In this document: positions 31,828 to 42,871 of the stretch, piece by piece
Layout: the number at the start of each line of letters is the position of its first letter
Numbering within the stretch: the stretch's first letter is position 1
The notes under the pieces: generated by a model
Told to the model about the DNA's origin: nothing
Databases searched by the model: none
Seen by the model: only the letters and a program-made list of their open reading frames with translations
Position numbers and translations under genes: made by a program
Source of the DNA: Bufo bufo
Taxonomy: Eukaryota; Chordata; Amphibia; Anura; Bufonidae
DNA: 64,000 bases
NCBI RefSeq assembly: GCF_905171765.1
Contig: NC_053391.1
Location: 147,186,917-147,250,916 of the forward strand
Direction: 5' to 3'

Positions 31828-33318
31828 TATGGGGGAGATCTGTGGATGGCACTGTTTAGGGGAGGGGGGATCTGTGGATGGCACTGTAGGGGGATCTGTG
31901 GATGGCACTGCCATACACAGATCCCCCCTAAACAGTGCCATCCACAGATCTCCCCCCTAAACAGTGCCATCCACAGATCCGCCCTAAACAGTGCCATCAT
32001 GATGATCATGGCACTGTTTAGGGGAGGGGGGATCAGTGGATGGCACTGTTTACGGGGGATCTGTAGATGGCACTGTTTATGGGGGAGATCTGCGGATGGC
32101 ACTGTTTAGGGGGGATCTGTGTATGGCAGTGCCATCCACAGACCCCCCCCCCTAAACAGTGCCATCCACAGATCCCCCCTAAACAGTGCCATCATGATGA
32201 TCATGGCACTGTTTAGGGGAGGGGGGATCAGTGGATGGCACTGTTTACGGGGGATCTGTAGATGGCAGTGTTTATGGGGGAGATCTGTGGATGGCACTGT
32301 TTAGGGGAGGGGGGATCAGTGGATGGCACTGTTTACGGGGGATCTGTAGATGGCACTGTTTATGGGGGAGATCTGCGGATGGCACTGTTTAGGGGGGATC
32401 TGTGTATGGCAGTGCCATCCACAGATCCCCCCCTAAACAGTGCCATCCACAGATCCCCCCTAAACAGTGCCATCATGATGATCATGGCACTGTTTAGGGG
32501 AGGGGGGATCAGTGGATGGCACTGTTTACGGGGGATCTGTAGATGGCAGTGTTTATGGGGGAGATCTGTGGATGGCACTGTTTAGGGGAGGGGGGATCAG
32601 TGGATGGCAATGTTTAGGGGGGATCTGTAGATGGCACTGTTTATGGGGGAGATCTGCGGATGGCACTGTTTAGGGGGGATCTGTGTATGGCAGTGCCATC
32701 CACAGACCCCCCCCCCTAAACAGTGCCATCCACAGATCCCCCCTAAACAGTGCCATCATGATGATCATGGCACTGTTTAGGGGAGGGGGGATCAGTGGAT
32801 GGCACTGTTTACGGGGGATCTGTAGATGGCAGTGTTTATGGGGGAGATCTGTGGATGGCACTGTTTAGGGGAGGGGGGATCAGTGGATGGCAATGTTTAG
32901 GGGGGATCTGTAGATGGCACTGTTTATGGGGGAGATCTGCGGATGGCACTGTTTAGGGGGGATCTGTGTATGGCAGTGCCATCCACAGATCCCCCTACAG
33001 TGCCATCCACAGATCCCCCCTCCCCTAAACAGTGCCATCATGATGATCATGGCACTGTTTAGGGGAGGGGGGATCTGTGGATGGCACTGTTTAGGGGAGG
33101 GGGATCTGTGGTCTGTGGATGGCACTGTAGGGGGATCTGTGGATGGCACTGTAGGGGGATCTGTGGATGGCACTGTTTAGGGGGGAGATCTGTGTGGATG
33201 GCACTGTTTAGGGGAGGGAGGATCTGTGGATGGCACTGTAGGGGGATCTGTGGATGGCACTGCCTGCCATCCACAGACCACAGATCCCCCTACAGTGCCA
33301 TCCACAGATCCCCCTCCC
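31828..33318. repeat. Palindromic minisatellite with about 288-bp higher-order period
   Basis: The basic unit 'ggggggatctgtggatggcactgttta' (about 25-30 bp) appears in both orientations. A composite unit of about 286-290 bp, marked by 'gtatggcagtgccatccacaga' and by the palindromic centre 'cagtgccatcatgatgatcatggcactg', recurs at about 32110, 32400 and 32690. Both strands therefore carry the same low-complexity open frames, which are not genes. Confidence 0.9.
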
Positions 33319-33424
33319 CGACGCTCACAGCAGCAGTACTAATCATTCACTTCATTTTTCTATGCAGAGCTATTTTATTATTATTTTGAAATCTCAGACT
33401 CTTACTTTGGCTGAGCTCCGGTAA

Positions 33425-33560
33425 CAACAGCAGGCAGTGCAGGCAGCGTTCATTCACTGACGTCACGCGCCTGCTCCGCCTAGTGGGAGGAGCAGGCGCG
33501 TGACGTCAGTGACAGTGAGTGAGCGCCGCCCCCCCGAACTGCCTGCTCTGCTTTTACCGG
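33425..33560. repeat. Inverted repeat around 'GGAGCAGGCGCGTGACGTCA'
   Basis: 'ggcagtgcaggcagcg..cactgacgtcacgcgcctgctcc' is matched by 'ggagcaggcgcgtgacgtcagtg..'. GC-rich with two TGACGTCA-type (CRE-like) octamers, one per arm, probably incidental. Confidence 0.75.
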
Positions 33561-33604
33561 AGTACAGAGCCAAGAATGCAAGTAAAGAGCTCACTACAGC
33601 GCCC

Positions 33605-33785
33605 TGTATATTCTAACGCCCAGGCAAGCGTCCCTGTCACCATGGGAACGCTTGGGGGTTAGAATATACCATCGGATTTGAGTTTTTTACGATCTCACTG
33701 AGCTCGAAAAACTCAGATCCGATGGTATATTCTAACCAGGCAAGCGTCCCCGTCACCATGGGAACGCCTGGGGGTTAGAATATTT
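33605..33785. repeat. Imperfect palindrome and direct duplication
   Basis: 'caggcaagcgtccc.gtcaccatgggaacgc.tgggggttagaatat' occurs twice in direct orientation (33620, 33738) around a palindromic centre 'ccatcggatttgagtttttta../..aactcagatccgatgg'. Confidence 0.8.
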
Positions 33786-34237
33786 TATACCATTGGATGG
33801 ATCTTCTGACTGTTACTCTGCTTGGCCAGCTCGGGGCCACAACCAGTTCGGGGCCCCAAGCTATTGCTGGTTTTGCCTGGCCTGATGATCGCGCATATGC
33901 GATCACCTATTAGCCGAAGGGAGGAACTTTGAGGTAGCCGCGGCACAAGTGAGGATCGCGCATGTGCGATCAACTCACAGCCGCACGGACTGTAATCCAG
34001 AGAGGTGGGGGCGTGGCCAAGGCTGATGACGTTCCGTTTACATGGCTTAGTCACTCCGACAAGCAGAGAGCTCCATGTAAACGGAACGTCACAGCTGATG
34101 ACGTGGGCGGTCACATGACTGTTTAGTGTAGCAGAGAAACGGCACAAGATAGGTACTGCAAGTTATTTAGGAAAACTAATGTATAGGGGAAATAAAGCCA
34201 TAGAGAGAAATTAAGTTAACTCGGATAACCCCTTTAA

Positions 34238-34996
34238 ATCCAACACCTAGTCAAATGATTAATATTATTAAACCAGTATTTAAACACGACGACTAGAGGC
34301 ATTTCTTAAAGATTTTTTTTAGCCTATGTTGCAAGTCAGATCCTGGCCTGTGGCCACACATGGTCCTAGCTGTTATGCACTTGAATGGGACTGAGCTGCT
34401 CCTAGGCCATGTGACCAATGAACATGATGTCATTGGCCTAGGAAGAGGCTACGGCATGATGACCATGCTGGAACTTGCCCTTGCCCATCAAGAAAGGGAG
34501 GGAAGGGCTGGCAAGGGAAGCAGAAGGAGTGAGGGTGCATAGAGTGACTTGGGCCCGCCCTCAGTGCACTTGAATGCTAAATTGCATATGAATTTAAAGT
34601 GTAGGTGGCCAGGACCATGGATCTGGCAAATTGGCCAACATTTAGCCTATTTACAGGCATGAATAATGATTAAAATCTACTGTAGTCCAGGGCTTGAGTA
34701 GATTTCAGTCTAAGTGCATGGACTCCAGAAGGATGCCCATAATTAATGGCGAGGTCTGCATCTAGTCATAAATTAGGCCCATCCTCCAGCAGTACATGGG
34801 AAAACCCATGATAAATGACCCCATTGTGCCTGATTTTCCAGGTAATAGACTCTCTTTAAAATCAAAAGATTGATGTCAATGTGTGCCTGGTCTTTCTTGG
34901 TTTTAATACATCAGTGCCTCAGGGATTGTAACCATTGATATTGGTGTAGTTGTAGGGTCTGAGCAGCAAGACGCCCCTGGCTGTGAGACCACCACA
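34238..34996. other. No gene seen
   Basis: Unremarkable DNA with a small inverted block ('ctaggccatgtgaccaatg' to 'cattggcctagg') at about 34402-34442. Confidence 0.45.
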
Positions 34997-34998
34997 TA

Positions 34999-36582
34999 CA
35001 GTTGCAAGAAAAAGTATGTGAACCCTTTGGAATGATATGGATTTCTTCACAAATTGGTCATAAAATGTGATCTGATCTTCATCTAAGTCACAACAATAGA
35101 CAATCACAGTCTGCTTAAACTAATAACACACAAAGAATTAAATGTTACCATGTTTTTATTGAACACACCATGTAAACATTCACAGTGCAGGTGGAAAAAG
35201 TATGTGAACCCCTAGACTAATGACATCTCCAAGAGCTAATTGGAGTGAGGTGTCAGCCAACTGGAGTCTATTCAATGAGATGAGATTGGAGGTGTTGGTT
35301 ACAGCTGCCCTGCCCTATAAAAAACACACACCAGTTCTGGGTTTGCTTTTCACAAGAAGCATTGCCTGATGTGAATGATGCCTCGCACAAAAGAGCTCTC
35401 AGAAGACCTACGATTAAGAATTGTTGACTTGCATAAAGCTGGAAAGGGTTATAAAAGTATCTCAAAAAGCCTTGCTGTTCATCAGTCCACGGTAAGACAA
35501 ATTGTCTATAAATGGAAAAAGTTAAGCACTGCTGCTACTCTCCCCAGGAGTGGCCGTCCTGTAAAGATGACTGCAAGAGCACAGCGCAGACTGCTCAATG
35601 AGGTGAAGAAGAATCCTAGAGTGTCAGCTAAAGACTTACAAAAGTCTCTGGCATATGCTAACATCCCTGTTAGCAAATCTATAATACGTAAAACACTAAA
35701 CAAGAATGGATTTCATGGTAGGATCCCACAGAGGAAGCCACTGCTGTCCAAAAAAAATATTGCTGCACGTTTACAGTTTGCACAAGAGCACCTGGATGTT
35801 CCACAGCAGTAGTGGCAAAATATTCTGTGGACAGATGAAACCAAAGTTGAGTTGTTTGGAAGAAACACGCAACTCTACGTGTGGAGAAAAAGAGGTACAG
35901 CACACCAACATCAAAACCTCATCCCAACTGTGAAGTATGGTAGTGGGGCATCATGGTTTGGGGCTGCTTTGCTGCGTCACGGCCTGGACGGATTGCCATC
36001 ATCGAAGGAAAAATGAATTTCCAAGTTTATAAAGACATTTTGCAGGAGAACTTAAGACCATCTGTCCACCAGCAGAAGCTCAACAGAAGATGGGTGTTGC
36101 AACAGGACAAAAGAAGAAAGAAGAAAATATGCCTTCTGGAGTGGCCCAGTCACAGTCCTGACCTCAACCCGAGTGAGATGCTGTGGCATGACCTCAAGAA
36201 AGCGATTCACACCAGACATCCCAAGAATATTGCTGAACTGAAACGGTTCTGTAAAGAGGAATGGTCAAGAATTACTCCTGACCGTTGTGCACGTCTGATC
36301 TGCAACTACAGGAAACGTTTGGTTGAAGTTATTGTTGCCAAAGAAGGTTAAACCAGTTATTAAATCCAAGGGTTCACATACTTTTTCCACTTGCACTGTG
36401 AATGTTTACATGGTGTGTTCAATAAAAACATGGTAACATTTAATTCTTTGTGTGTTATTAGTTTAAGCAGACTGTGATTGTCTATTGTTGTGACTTAGAT
36501 GAAGATCAGATCACATTTTATGACCAATTTGTGCAGAAATCCATATCATTCCAAAGGGTTCACATACTTTTTCTTGCAACTG
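34999..36582 (+). mobile_element. Tc1-like transposon, full length, inactive (family 1, copy 1)
   Basis: Terminal inverted repeats start CAGTTGCAAGAAAAAGTA at the left and are mirrored at the right, continuing over about 50 bp ('gtgaaccctttggaat.atatgg'). TA duplicates at 34997-34998 and 36583-36584. Length 1584 bp is normal for Tc1 elements. A second pair of internal repeats ('cacagtgcaggtggaaaaagtatgtgaacccc' and its complement) sits about 200 bp in. Confidence 0.93.
35375..36348 (+). pseudogene. Tc1-like transposase pseudogene
   Basis: A cut-and-paste transposase. The N-terminal part is open for 145 codons (35375-35812) with two helix-turn-helix units ('[23 protein letters not shown]' and '[11 protein letters not shown]') separated by a GRPVK AT-hook-like linker. 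A TAG follows at 35811-35813. The first Asp region (WTDETK) is present downstream. A single-base loss in the 'GGGGIMVWG' region shifts frame near 35945; the C-terminal part (35953-36351) carries QQD and PDLNPSE. A 12-codon deletion removes the NDPKH segment so that D and E are separated by 22 instead of 34 residues. The element could not be self-mobile. Confidence 0.92.
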
Positions 36583-36589
36583 TATGTAC

Positions 36590-36820
36590 TATTAGAAGCA
36601 ATTTTTTAGGTCGTAGTTTTGGTCCAATTCCAATCCGCTTTTTTTGTGGATTGGGTGTTGACCCATTCATTTCACACCCCTGAAAAAAAATAGAACATGT
36701 CCTATTCTTGCCCGTTTTGCAAGGAGAAAAAACATGGAGGCAAGCACTTGGTCGAGATCCGTGTTTTGCGGATCCACTATTTGCGGACCGCAAAAACTGC
36801 TAAGGCCAGTGCATGAGGCC
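36590..36820. mobile_element. Harbinger-type MITE, right part
   Basis: The right end ..GCCAGTGCATGAGGCC before TTA (36821-36823), and internal 'gacccattcatttcacacccctgaaaaaaaatagaacatg', place it in the GCACACGA-TIR family. The left end is not visible. Confidence 0.55.
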
Positions 36821-36823
36821 TTA

Positions 36824-37911
36824 AACTGAGTAGCCATGCTATGGCTTGCAATGTAGTAGGTTTCGGTCGGTGTGTTATTTCTCATCTCCCGACTGAGGAG
36901 CCTGCAGCTGTAATGATGGTAATTTACAATAGCAGGTTTAAAAACAATTTAATTATATTTCCATTATTCATACCTGGCCATGTTTATGTCCTTCGCTTCT
37001 CCTTGTTGGCTTTTCTTCTAGTTACCTAGTTGCAAAACATTCTCCCTTTTAGATTTTGTTCCACAACAGTCAATTAGTCAGAGAAAGCTGATTGTGGATG
37101 AATGATTGGCTGAAGTTCATATCGGGTCATTTGCTTTGGCAGAGCATTGGCAAGCCTGTGTTCCTGGATATTGTTTTGCCCTGTGTGCTAAGAACACTTG
37201 GCGCATTAATTATATTGACTATGAATTCATTAGTGTATCAAGCAGCTACCCCAATAACCGGTATTTTCCTTACGAAACCATGATAGGTAATATACACGCA
37301 TAAATTACAACAATAATGCACACTACTAGAGAGCTGCTTGTTATGGAGGTAAGAGTTAAAGTACCGGGCAACTCCCTAAGTGAAGCGCACAAACCGCTGG
37401 AGGATGTATTTAAAGGGTTTGTCCGAATTATATAAAAAAAATAATACAGCACTGTAAATCTGATGGTCAGCAATACAGTATATACATAAGCAATGCAAGT
37501 TTTAGGCAAAAAAAAAATCTATTTCCTCACTTCCCTGGTTCTCTTCTGACCTCTGTTTACCTGCAATAACAACAATCTATGAATGTGCTGTGCAAAGGGA
37601 GTGAATAACAGTGCTGCCCCGACTGCTGGGATACTCAGCAGCATGTTGTATGTGTAGGACTACAAGTCTCAGCTGTACAATGACACTGCTGGTACACACA
37701 GGATCTTCCCCTACCTATTCTTGTGCAATGCTCTGCAGAACTCCTCCAGTCTGTCAGCTCTGTGTCTGCAGACTGAGGAGGGCAGATCCTGAGCATTTGT
37801 CTCTTCACTGCCTTCAGCCTTGTGTCTGTGCTGCAGAAGGGGTTAAAGTTTCCTGAAGAATCCAGTGAGAGGGAGACACAGGGCAGACAGCAGTGCGGGG
37901 GGGGGGGGGTC
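36824..37911. other. No gene seen
   Basis: Short, unconserved frames only. 'taaagggtttgtccgaattatataaaaaa' at 37412 resembles the end of a TTAA-type MITE, without a partner. Ends with G(14) at about 37896-37909. Confidence 0.4.
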
Positions 37912-38352
37912 ATGGCCAGTAGGGCTGCAGTAAACTATTATTTCAGTAATCGAGTATTCTATTGATTATTTTTTACGATTAATCGAGTAATCTAATAAGA
38001 AAAAATGAATTAATAGACTGTTTTCCTTTATAAAAACTCATCAGACACCCTGCCATCAGTCCACAACACGCTTCCCCTGTACGATCAGCCCAAGTGCATC
38101 AGTTCCCTAAGTGCCTTCAGCTCCACTCCCCCCCCCAGTGCCATCTGCCCCTCCATGCCATGTCTCCCACTCCCCCAGTACCATCAGATCAGCCGCTCCA
38201 TGTCCTCCAGTGCCATCTGCCCCTCCATACCATCCATTGCCGGCTGTCCCCCTTCATTGCCATGTCCCCAGCGCCAGTGAAATAAAATACTTACCTTTCC
38301 TGTAGGGGCGCCGCTCCACAACTCCTTCCTCTTCTTCTCCGCACGCTGCACT

Positions 38353-39747
38353 CAGGGCCGTCTTTACCAAGGGGCAAAAGGGGCAGCTGCCCCGGGCCCA
38401 GTTGCTCCTGGGGGGCCCAAGGCAGCTGCCTCTTGAGCCCTGCTAGCTACTGCCCCGGGTGTCAAGCTGTCTGTGTACTTTTAACGTTGTGATCTAGGAC
38501 CTTAATGACATCATCACCATGTGACCAGTAACCTAGCAATTACTTGTCACATGGCTATGAGGTCATCACAGGTCCTAGCAGGAGTGTTGCAGAAGTTAAC
38601 TGTGGAGCTTTTTTGTGTGAAGATTACATCAGAAAAAGGTGACAGGCGCTGTTATGTTAATATACTGTAAACTACTGTATAGTGGGGTGCTGTATATTGT
38701 GTGGGGGCCTGTATACTGTGGGGGGCTGTATATTGTGTGAGACTGTATACTATGTGGTGGGCTGTATACTGTGGGGTGCTGTATATTGTGTGGGGGCCTG
38801 TATATTGTGTGGGACTGTATACTGTGTGGTGGGCTGTATACTGTGTGGTGGACTGTATACTGTGTGGGGCTGTATACTATGGGGCTGTATACTGTGTGGT
38901 GGGCTGTATACTGTGGGGGGGGGCCTGTATACTGTGGGGGGCCTTATACTGTGTGGTGGGCTTTATACTGTGTGGTGGGCTTTATACTGTGTGGTAAGCT
39001 TTATACTGTGTGGTGGGCTGTATACTGTGTGGTGGGCTGTATACTGTGGTGGGCTGTATACTGTGGGGGCTGTATACTGTGTGGTGGGCTGTATACTGTG
39101 TGGGGGCCTTATACTGTGTGGTGGGCCGTATACTGTGTGGTAGGCTGTATACTGTGTGGTGGGCTGTATACTGTGTGGTGGGCTGTATACTGTGTGGGGG
39201 GCTGTATACTGTGTGGTGGGCTGTATACTGTGTGGTGGGCTGTATATTGTGGAGTGCTATACTGCTGTACTGTATACTGTGGGTGCGGTATAGTGTGGAG
39301 TGCTATACTGCTGTACTGTATAGTGTGGGGGGCTGTATCGTGTATAGTTTGGGGTGCTGTATACAGTGAGGTGTTGTATACTGTGGGCTGCTATACTGCT
39401 CTACTATATACTGTGGGGTACTGTATAGTGTGGGGTTCTATACTGCATACTGTGGGGTGCTGGGGTGCACTGTAACGCTAGGGTGAGCCGAGCCCTGGTC
39501 TCCTTCCTGCAGAGCGGTGCCCACTTCCAGCCTGAGCCCAGCTGCCCAGAGCACTGATCCTGAGCCGCTGGAGTCTTCAGAACTGGAAGTATTTACAGTC
39601 ATTCACTGTACTATACCAGATGTGTGGATTTTTTGTGTGTGTGTTGTGGTGGAGGGCGTGATTGCCTGCTAAGGTGTGGGAAGGCAGGATCCAGGGGGCC
39701 CAAGTAAATTTTTGCCCAGGGTCCAATCAATATTAAAGACTGCCCTG
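38353..39747. mobile_element. hAT-like element (inner) with perfect 8-bp duplication
   Basis: Ends CAGGGCCGTCTTTACCAAG and ..ATTAAAGACTGCCCTG with GCTGCACT duplicated exactly at 38345-38352 and 39748-39755. Subterminal 'ggggggcccaag' lies near both ends in inverted sense. It carries a minisatellite in place of a transposase. Confidence 0.9.
38660..39465. repeat. Minisatellite 'GGGCTGTATACTGTGTGGT' (about 19 bp)
   Basis: Some 40 variable units of 15-20 bp lie wholly inside the inner hAT-like element. Variation is mostly in the G-run and loss of TGTG. The apparent Cys/Tyr-rich reading frames (38682-39475) are just translations of the repeat. Confidence 0.92.
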
Positions 39748-40027
39748 GCTGCACTGGATCCTGACGTCACACAGCGTTGGGTCATAGTGCGCGCTTACGT
39801 GCGCCAGGATTCAGTGCAGCGCGGTATGGGCCAGGAGGGTGACCACGGAGTGGTAAGTAATAGCAAGCACTTCACTCCCGCTCCGTGGTCCCATGACACA
39901 AACGAAGCCTCGATGCCGAAAATTAGCATTGAGGATTTTTTTGTTTCTAATTACTCGATTCAGTCGAGTAATCGTTTCTGCCCTAGTGGCCAGCACAGTG
40001 ACGTCTGGTGCACTGACCCAGACCTGG

Positions 40028-41195
40028 TCAGGGCCGACTCCAGGTTCATGTGGGCCCTTGGGCGATAAAGTCTCAGTAGGCCCCCTTACCCAGTGATAAC
40101 TCTCGTAGTGCAGAAAATTATATTAGTTATCACCTGCAGTCCTATGTAAAACCACAGATGACACTACTGCTAATAATGTGGTAGTGTTACCTGCAGTCCT
40201 GTGTAAAACCTCAAATAACACTAGTGTAGATCATGTGGTAGTGTTACCAACGTCCTCAGTGTGCCTCCCTGTGTCTCTCCCATGGACTCCATGCTGGCGG
40301 CACTGCCTCCTCTGCCACCTTCTTCTTACCCCGCACAGAACGTCCTAATGCAGCTGCGTCAAGACATAGCAACATTGTGGGCACGGTGATGGTGATACAC
40401 AGGGAGAGAGACGGACGCACACAGGGACGGTCAAATACACAAAGGGAGAGACAGGCACACGGAGAGACACACACACACAGGGACAGACGCACACACAGGG
40501 ACAGACACACACGGGCGGTAAAATACACACAGAGGAATATATACACACACACACAGGGACAGACAGACAGACATGGACACACACACACACAGGGACAGAC
40601 ACCTGTGCCATGGTGAGATCGTCAACCCACTTCTATCTAATGTGTGTGGCCACCATTAGGAGACATTAAAAGGGAATTTCACCTTTAGTTATGCTCCAAC
40701 CTTTTTGTTACCTTCTAATATGACTCCCACTGATTCCCAGTACTGAGGGGACATGGACTGGGGTTTTAAAGGGAATTATCAACATGTACCAGAAGGTGGT
40801 CCAAACTGTAACCCATTAGGCACTGGCTAGACTGTGGTATGGAGTCTAAGCAATGCCTTAGACACACACAGGGACAGACAGACACACACACACAGGGACA
40901 GACACACAGCTAGGCCTCACCACATTCCAGCCAGGCTCCTGTCTATACAGGAACATAGCTCTCTGCTCCTCCGACTCCTCCCCCACTGGTCACATGGGTG
41001 GATGACATCAAGAAGGTCCTTTAGCCCGGTAGGAAACTCCATCTACCCTGTTCTGAGTCCTGGGGCCTCCCACCCCAGCAGTGCACATGGCGAAAAATTG
41101 TCTGCATTCTGGGATAATTAAGACCAGGATACAGCTGCAGGAGTGGGCCCCCCCCAGGAGCAGTGGGCACTTGCCCGGGTGCTGACGCCAGTGTT
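40028..41195. mobile_element. Possible hAT-like element (CAGGGCCGACTCCAGG end)
   Basis: The left end CAGGGCCGACTCCAGGTTC with 'gggcccttgggc' is matched loosely by the right '..gcacttgcccgggtgctgacgccagtgttctg'. No target duplication is clear. The interior has (CACACAGGGACAGA)n runs. Confidence 0.35.
40385..40605. repeat. Minisatellite (CACACAGGGACAGA)n
   Basis: Degenerate 14-20-bp units continue for about 220 bp and reappear at 40860-40910. Frames on both strands are low complexity. Confidence 0.85.
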
Positions 41196-41344
41196 CTGTC
41201 AGAAAACCTTACCTCGTCAGATTTCCTTACCCCACGTGACTTCCGGGGGTGTGCGCCTCCGCGCAAGCGCAGTACCACGGCACGGCGCCTCTGCTCAAGC
41301 GCAGTACCAGTGCATGCGTAAGGTAAAATTACAGTGAGCTTTGA

Positions 41345-41721
41345 CTCATGGATGCGTGCACGGACACTGCGCGTGCGCTCTCAGAGGTAAGGAGATCTGA
41401 CGGTCTTTTGTCTTGTTAAATCTCCTTACCCTCACACTGCGCACGCGCAAAATGGAAAACCGTCAAAGCCAGCCAGCAATGAATCTGAAGCGCGCTGTGT
41501 AGTGAGGGTAAGGAGATTTTGCAATTCGCGTGTACACAGTGTGAGGGAAAGGAGATTTAACAAGACAAAAGACCGTCAGATCTCCTTACCCCTGAGAGCG
41601 CACGCGCGGTGTCCGTGCACGTGTCCATGAGTCCTAGAGGCTCTGCTCTCTCTGCAACTGCCACATCGCATCAATCAAAGTGCAGGGGACATGGCAGTTG
41701 CAGAGAGAGCAGAGCCTCTAG
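41345..41721. repeat. Two adjacent long inverted repeats
   Basis: Arms 41345-41440 and about 41538-41631 pair over about 95 bp ('gacggtcttttgtcttgttaaatctcctta' and complement; 'gcgtgcgctctcag' and complement). Immediately after, 41632-41664 pairs with 41691-41721 ('tagaggctctgctctctctgcaactgcca'). A further related 'aaccttacctcgtcagatttccttacc' block precedes at 41200. Confidence 0.85.
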
Positions 41722-42098
41722 CTGTACTGGCAACGCCCCCTTTGCTCCTAGAGGCACATTTGCATATATTGAAACTACATTTTTCTCAGCGATGCAGCCA
41801 CATATGTTCAGTGGACCAACACAGATGTCTTCAGCTGCCAAGTACACATACAACAGGTCAGCCATTTTTTATCGGTACAAATCTGCTGAAGAGGCTCGTT
41901 GCATCTTACTTCAGTGCACTTTTAGATGAAACTGGTGTATGATATAGCAGTCCTAACTCCTTAATGACCGGGCCTGAAAATGGCTGTACACTTCTTGTGT
42001 GATTTAAGCACAAGTGGTGGTTTAATGGCCTTTTTATGTATATTTTTGTTTTATTTGTTTTGATTGTCTTACTTATTTTTTAAATGTATTTTTGTCTC
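41722..42098. other. No gene; fragment of TTAA-type element
   Basis: 'taactccttaatgaccgggcctgaaaatgg' at about 41950 resembles the terminal region of the piggyBac-like family. Nothing else is recognised. Confidence 0.35.
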
Positions 42099-42101
42099 TT
42101 A

Positions 42102-42868
42102 GGGCTCTTTCACACCTGCGTTATTGTCTTTCGGCATAGAGTTCCGTCGTCGGGGCTCTATGCCGGAAGAATCCTGATCAGGATTATCCTAATGCATTCT
42201 GAATGGAGAGTAATCCGTTCAGGATGCATCAGGATGTCTTCAGTTCCGGTACGGAACGTTTGTTGGCCGGAGAAAATACCGCAGCATGCTGCGCTTTTTG
42301 CTCCGGCCAAAAATCCGGAACACTTGCCGCAAGGCCGGATCCGGAATTAATGCCCATTGGAAGGCATTGATCCGGATCCGGCCTTAAGCTAAACGTCGTT
42401 TCGGCGCATTGCCGGAGCCGACATTTAGCTTTTTCAGAGTGGTTACCATGGCTGCCGGGACGCTAAAGTCCTGACAGCCATGGTAAGTGTAGCGGGGAGC
42501 GGGGGAGCAGTATACTTACCGTCCGTGCGGCTCCCCGGGCGCTCCAGAGTGACGTCAGGGCGCCCCAAGCGCATGGATCACGTGATCGCATGGATCACGT
42601 CATCCATGCGCATGGGGCGCTCTGACGTCATTCTGGAGCGCCCCGGGAGCCGCACGGACTGTAAGTATACCGCTCCCCCGCTCCCCGCTCCTACTATGGC
42701 AACCAGGACTTTAATAGCGTCCTGGGTGCCATAGTAACACTGAAAGCATTTGGAAGACGGTTCCGTCTTCAAATGCTTTCAGTACACTTGCGTTTTTCCG
42801 GATCCGGAGTGTAATTCCGGCAAGTGGAGTACACGCCGGATCCGGACAACGCAAGTGTGAAAGAGGCC
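42102..42868. mobile_element. Harbinger-type MITE, foldback, TTA duplication
   Basis: Ends GGGCTCTTTCACACCTGCGTT and AACGCAAGTGTGAAAGAGGCC with TTA at 42099-42101 and 42869-42871. A long inverted repeat fills 42440-42740 ('gcggggagcgggggagc..gtatacttac' to its complement), with a second centre at 'gatcacgtgatc'. Related to 6398 and 5871/8224. Confidence 0.85.
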
Positions 42869-42871
42869 TTA

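Larger units (their letters stand above)
31548..34233. mobile_element. TTAA-type (Kolobok/piggyBac-like) element, 2.7 kb
   Basis: Terminal repeats AGGGGTTATCCGAGTTA and TAACTCGGATAACCCCT are a perfect 17-bp inverted pair flanked by TTAA at 31544-31547 and 34234-34237. The interior has no transposase; it is a palindromic minisatellite, then hairpins (33430-33560, 33600-33785, 34025-34090). Confidence 0.85.
37920..39984. mobile_element. hAT-like element (outer) with 8-bp duplication
   Basis: Ends TAGGGCTGCAGTAAACTATT and ..GAGTAATCGTTTCTGCCCTA. The left subterminal block 'aatcgagtattc..gattaatcgagtaat' and right 'attactcgattcagtcgagtaatcg' are inverted. ATGGCCAG (37912-37919) and GTGGCCAG (39985-39992) match in 7 of 8 positions. 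This terminus is a known vertebrate hAT type. No transposase remains. Confidence 0.85.

Noticed and set aside
31827..33389. Frames on both strands with 'WHCLGGICG' and 'CHPQIP' repeats
   Set aside because: They come from the palindromic minisatellite; symmetry makes both strands open.
33425..33560. CRE-like TGACGTCA sites as a regulatory element
   Set aside because: Both copies lie in mirrored arms of a GC-rich inverted repeat inside a non-autonomous element; there is no neighbouring gene or promoter.
38682..39475. Long Cys/Tyr-rich reading frames (up to 234 codons)
   Set aside because: They are translations of the GGGCTGTATACTGTGTGGT minisatellite and are open in several frames at once; no protein is implied.
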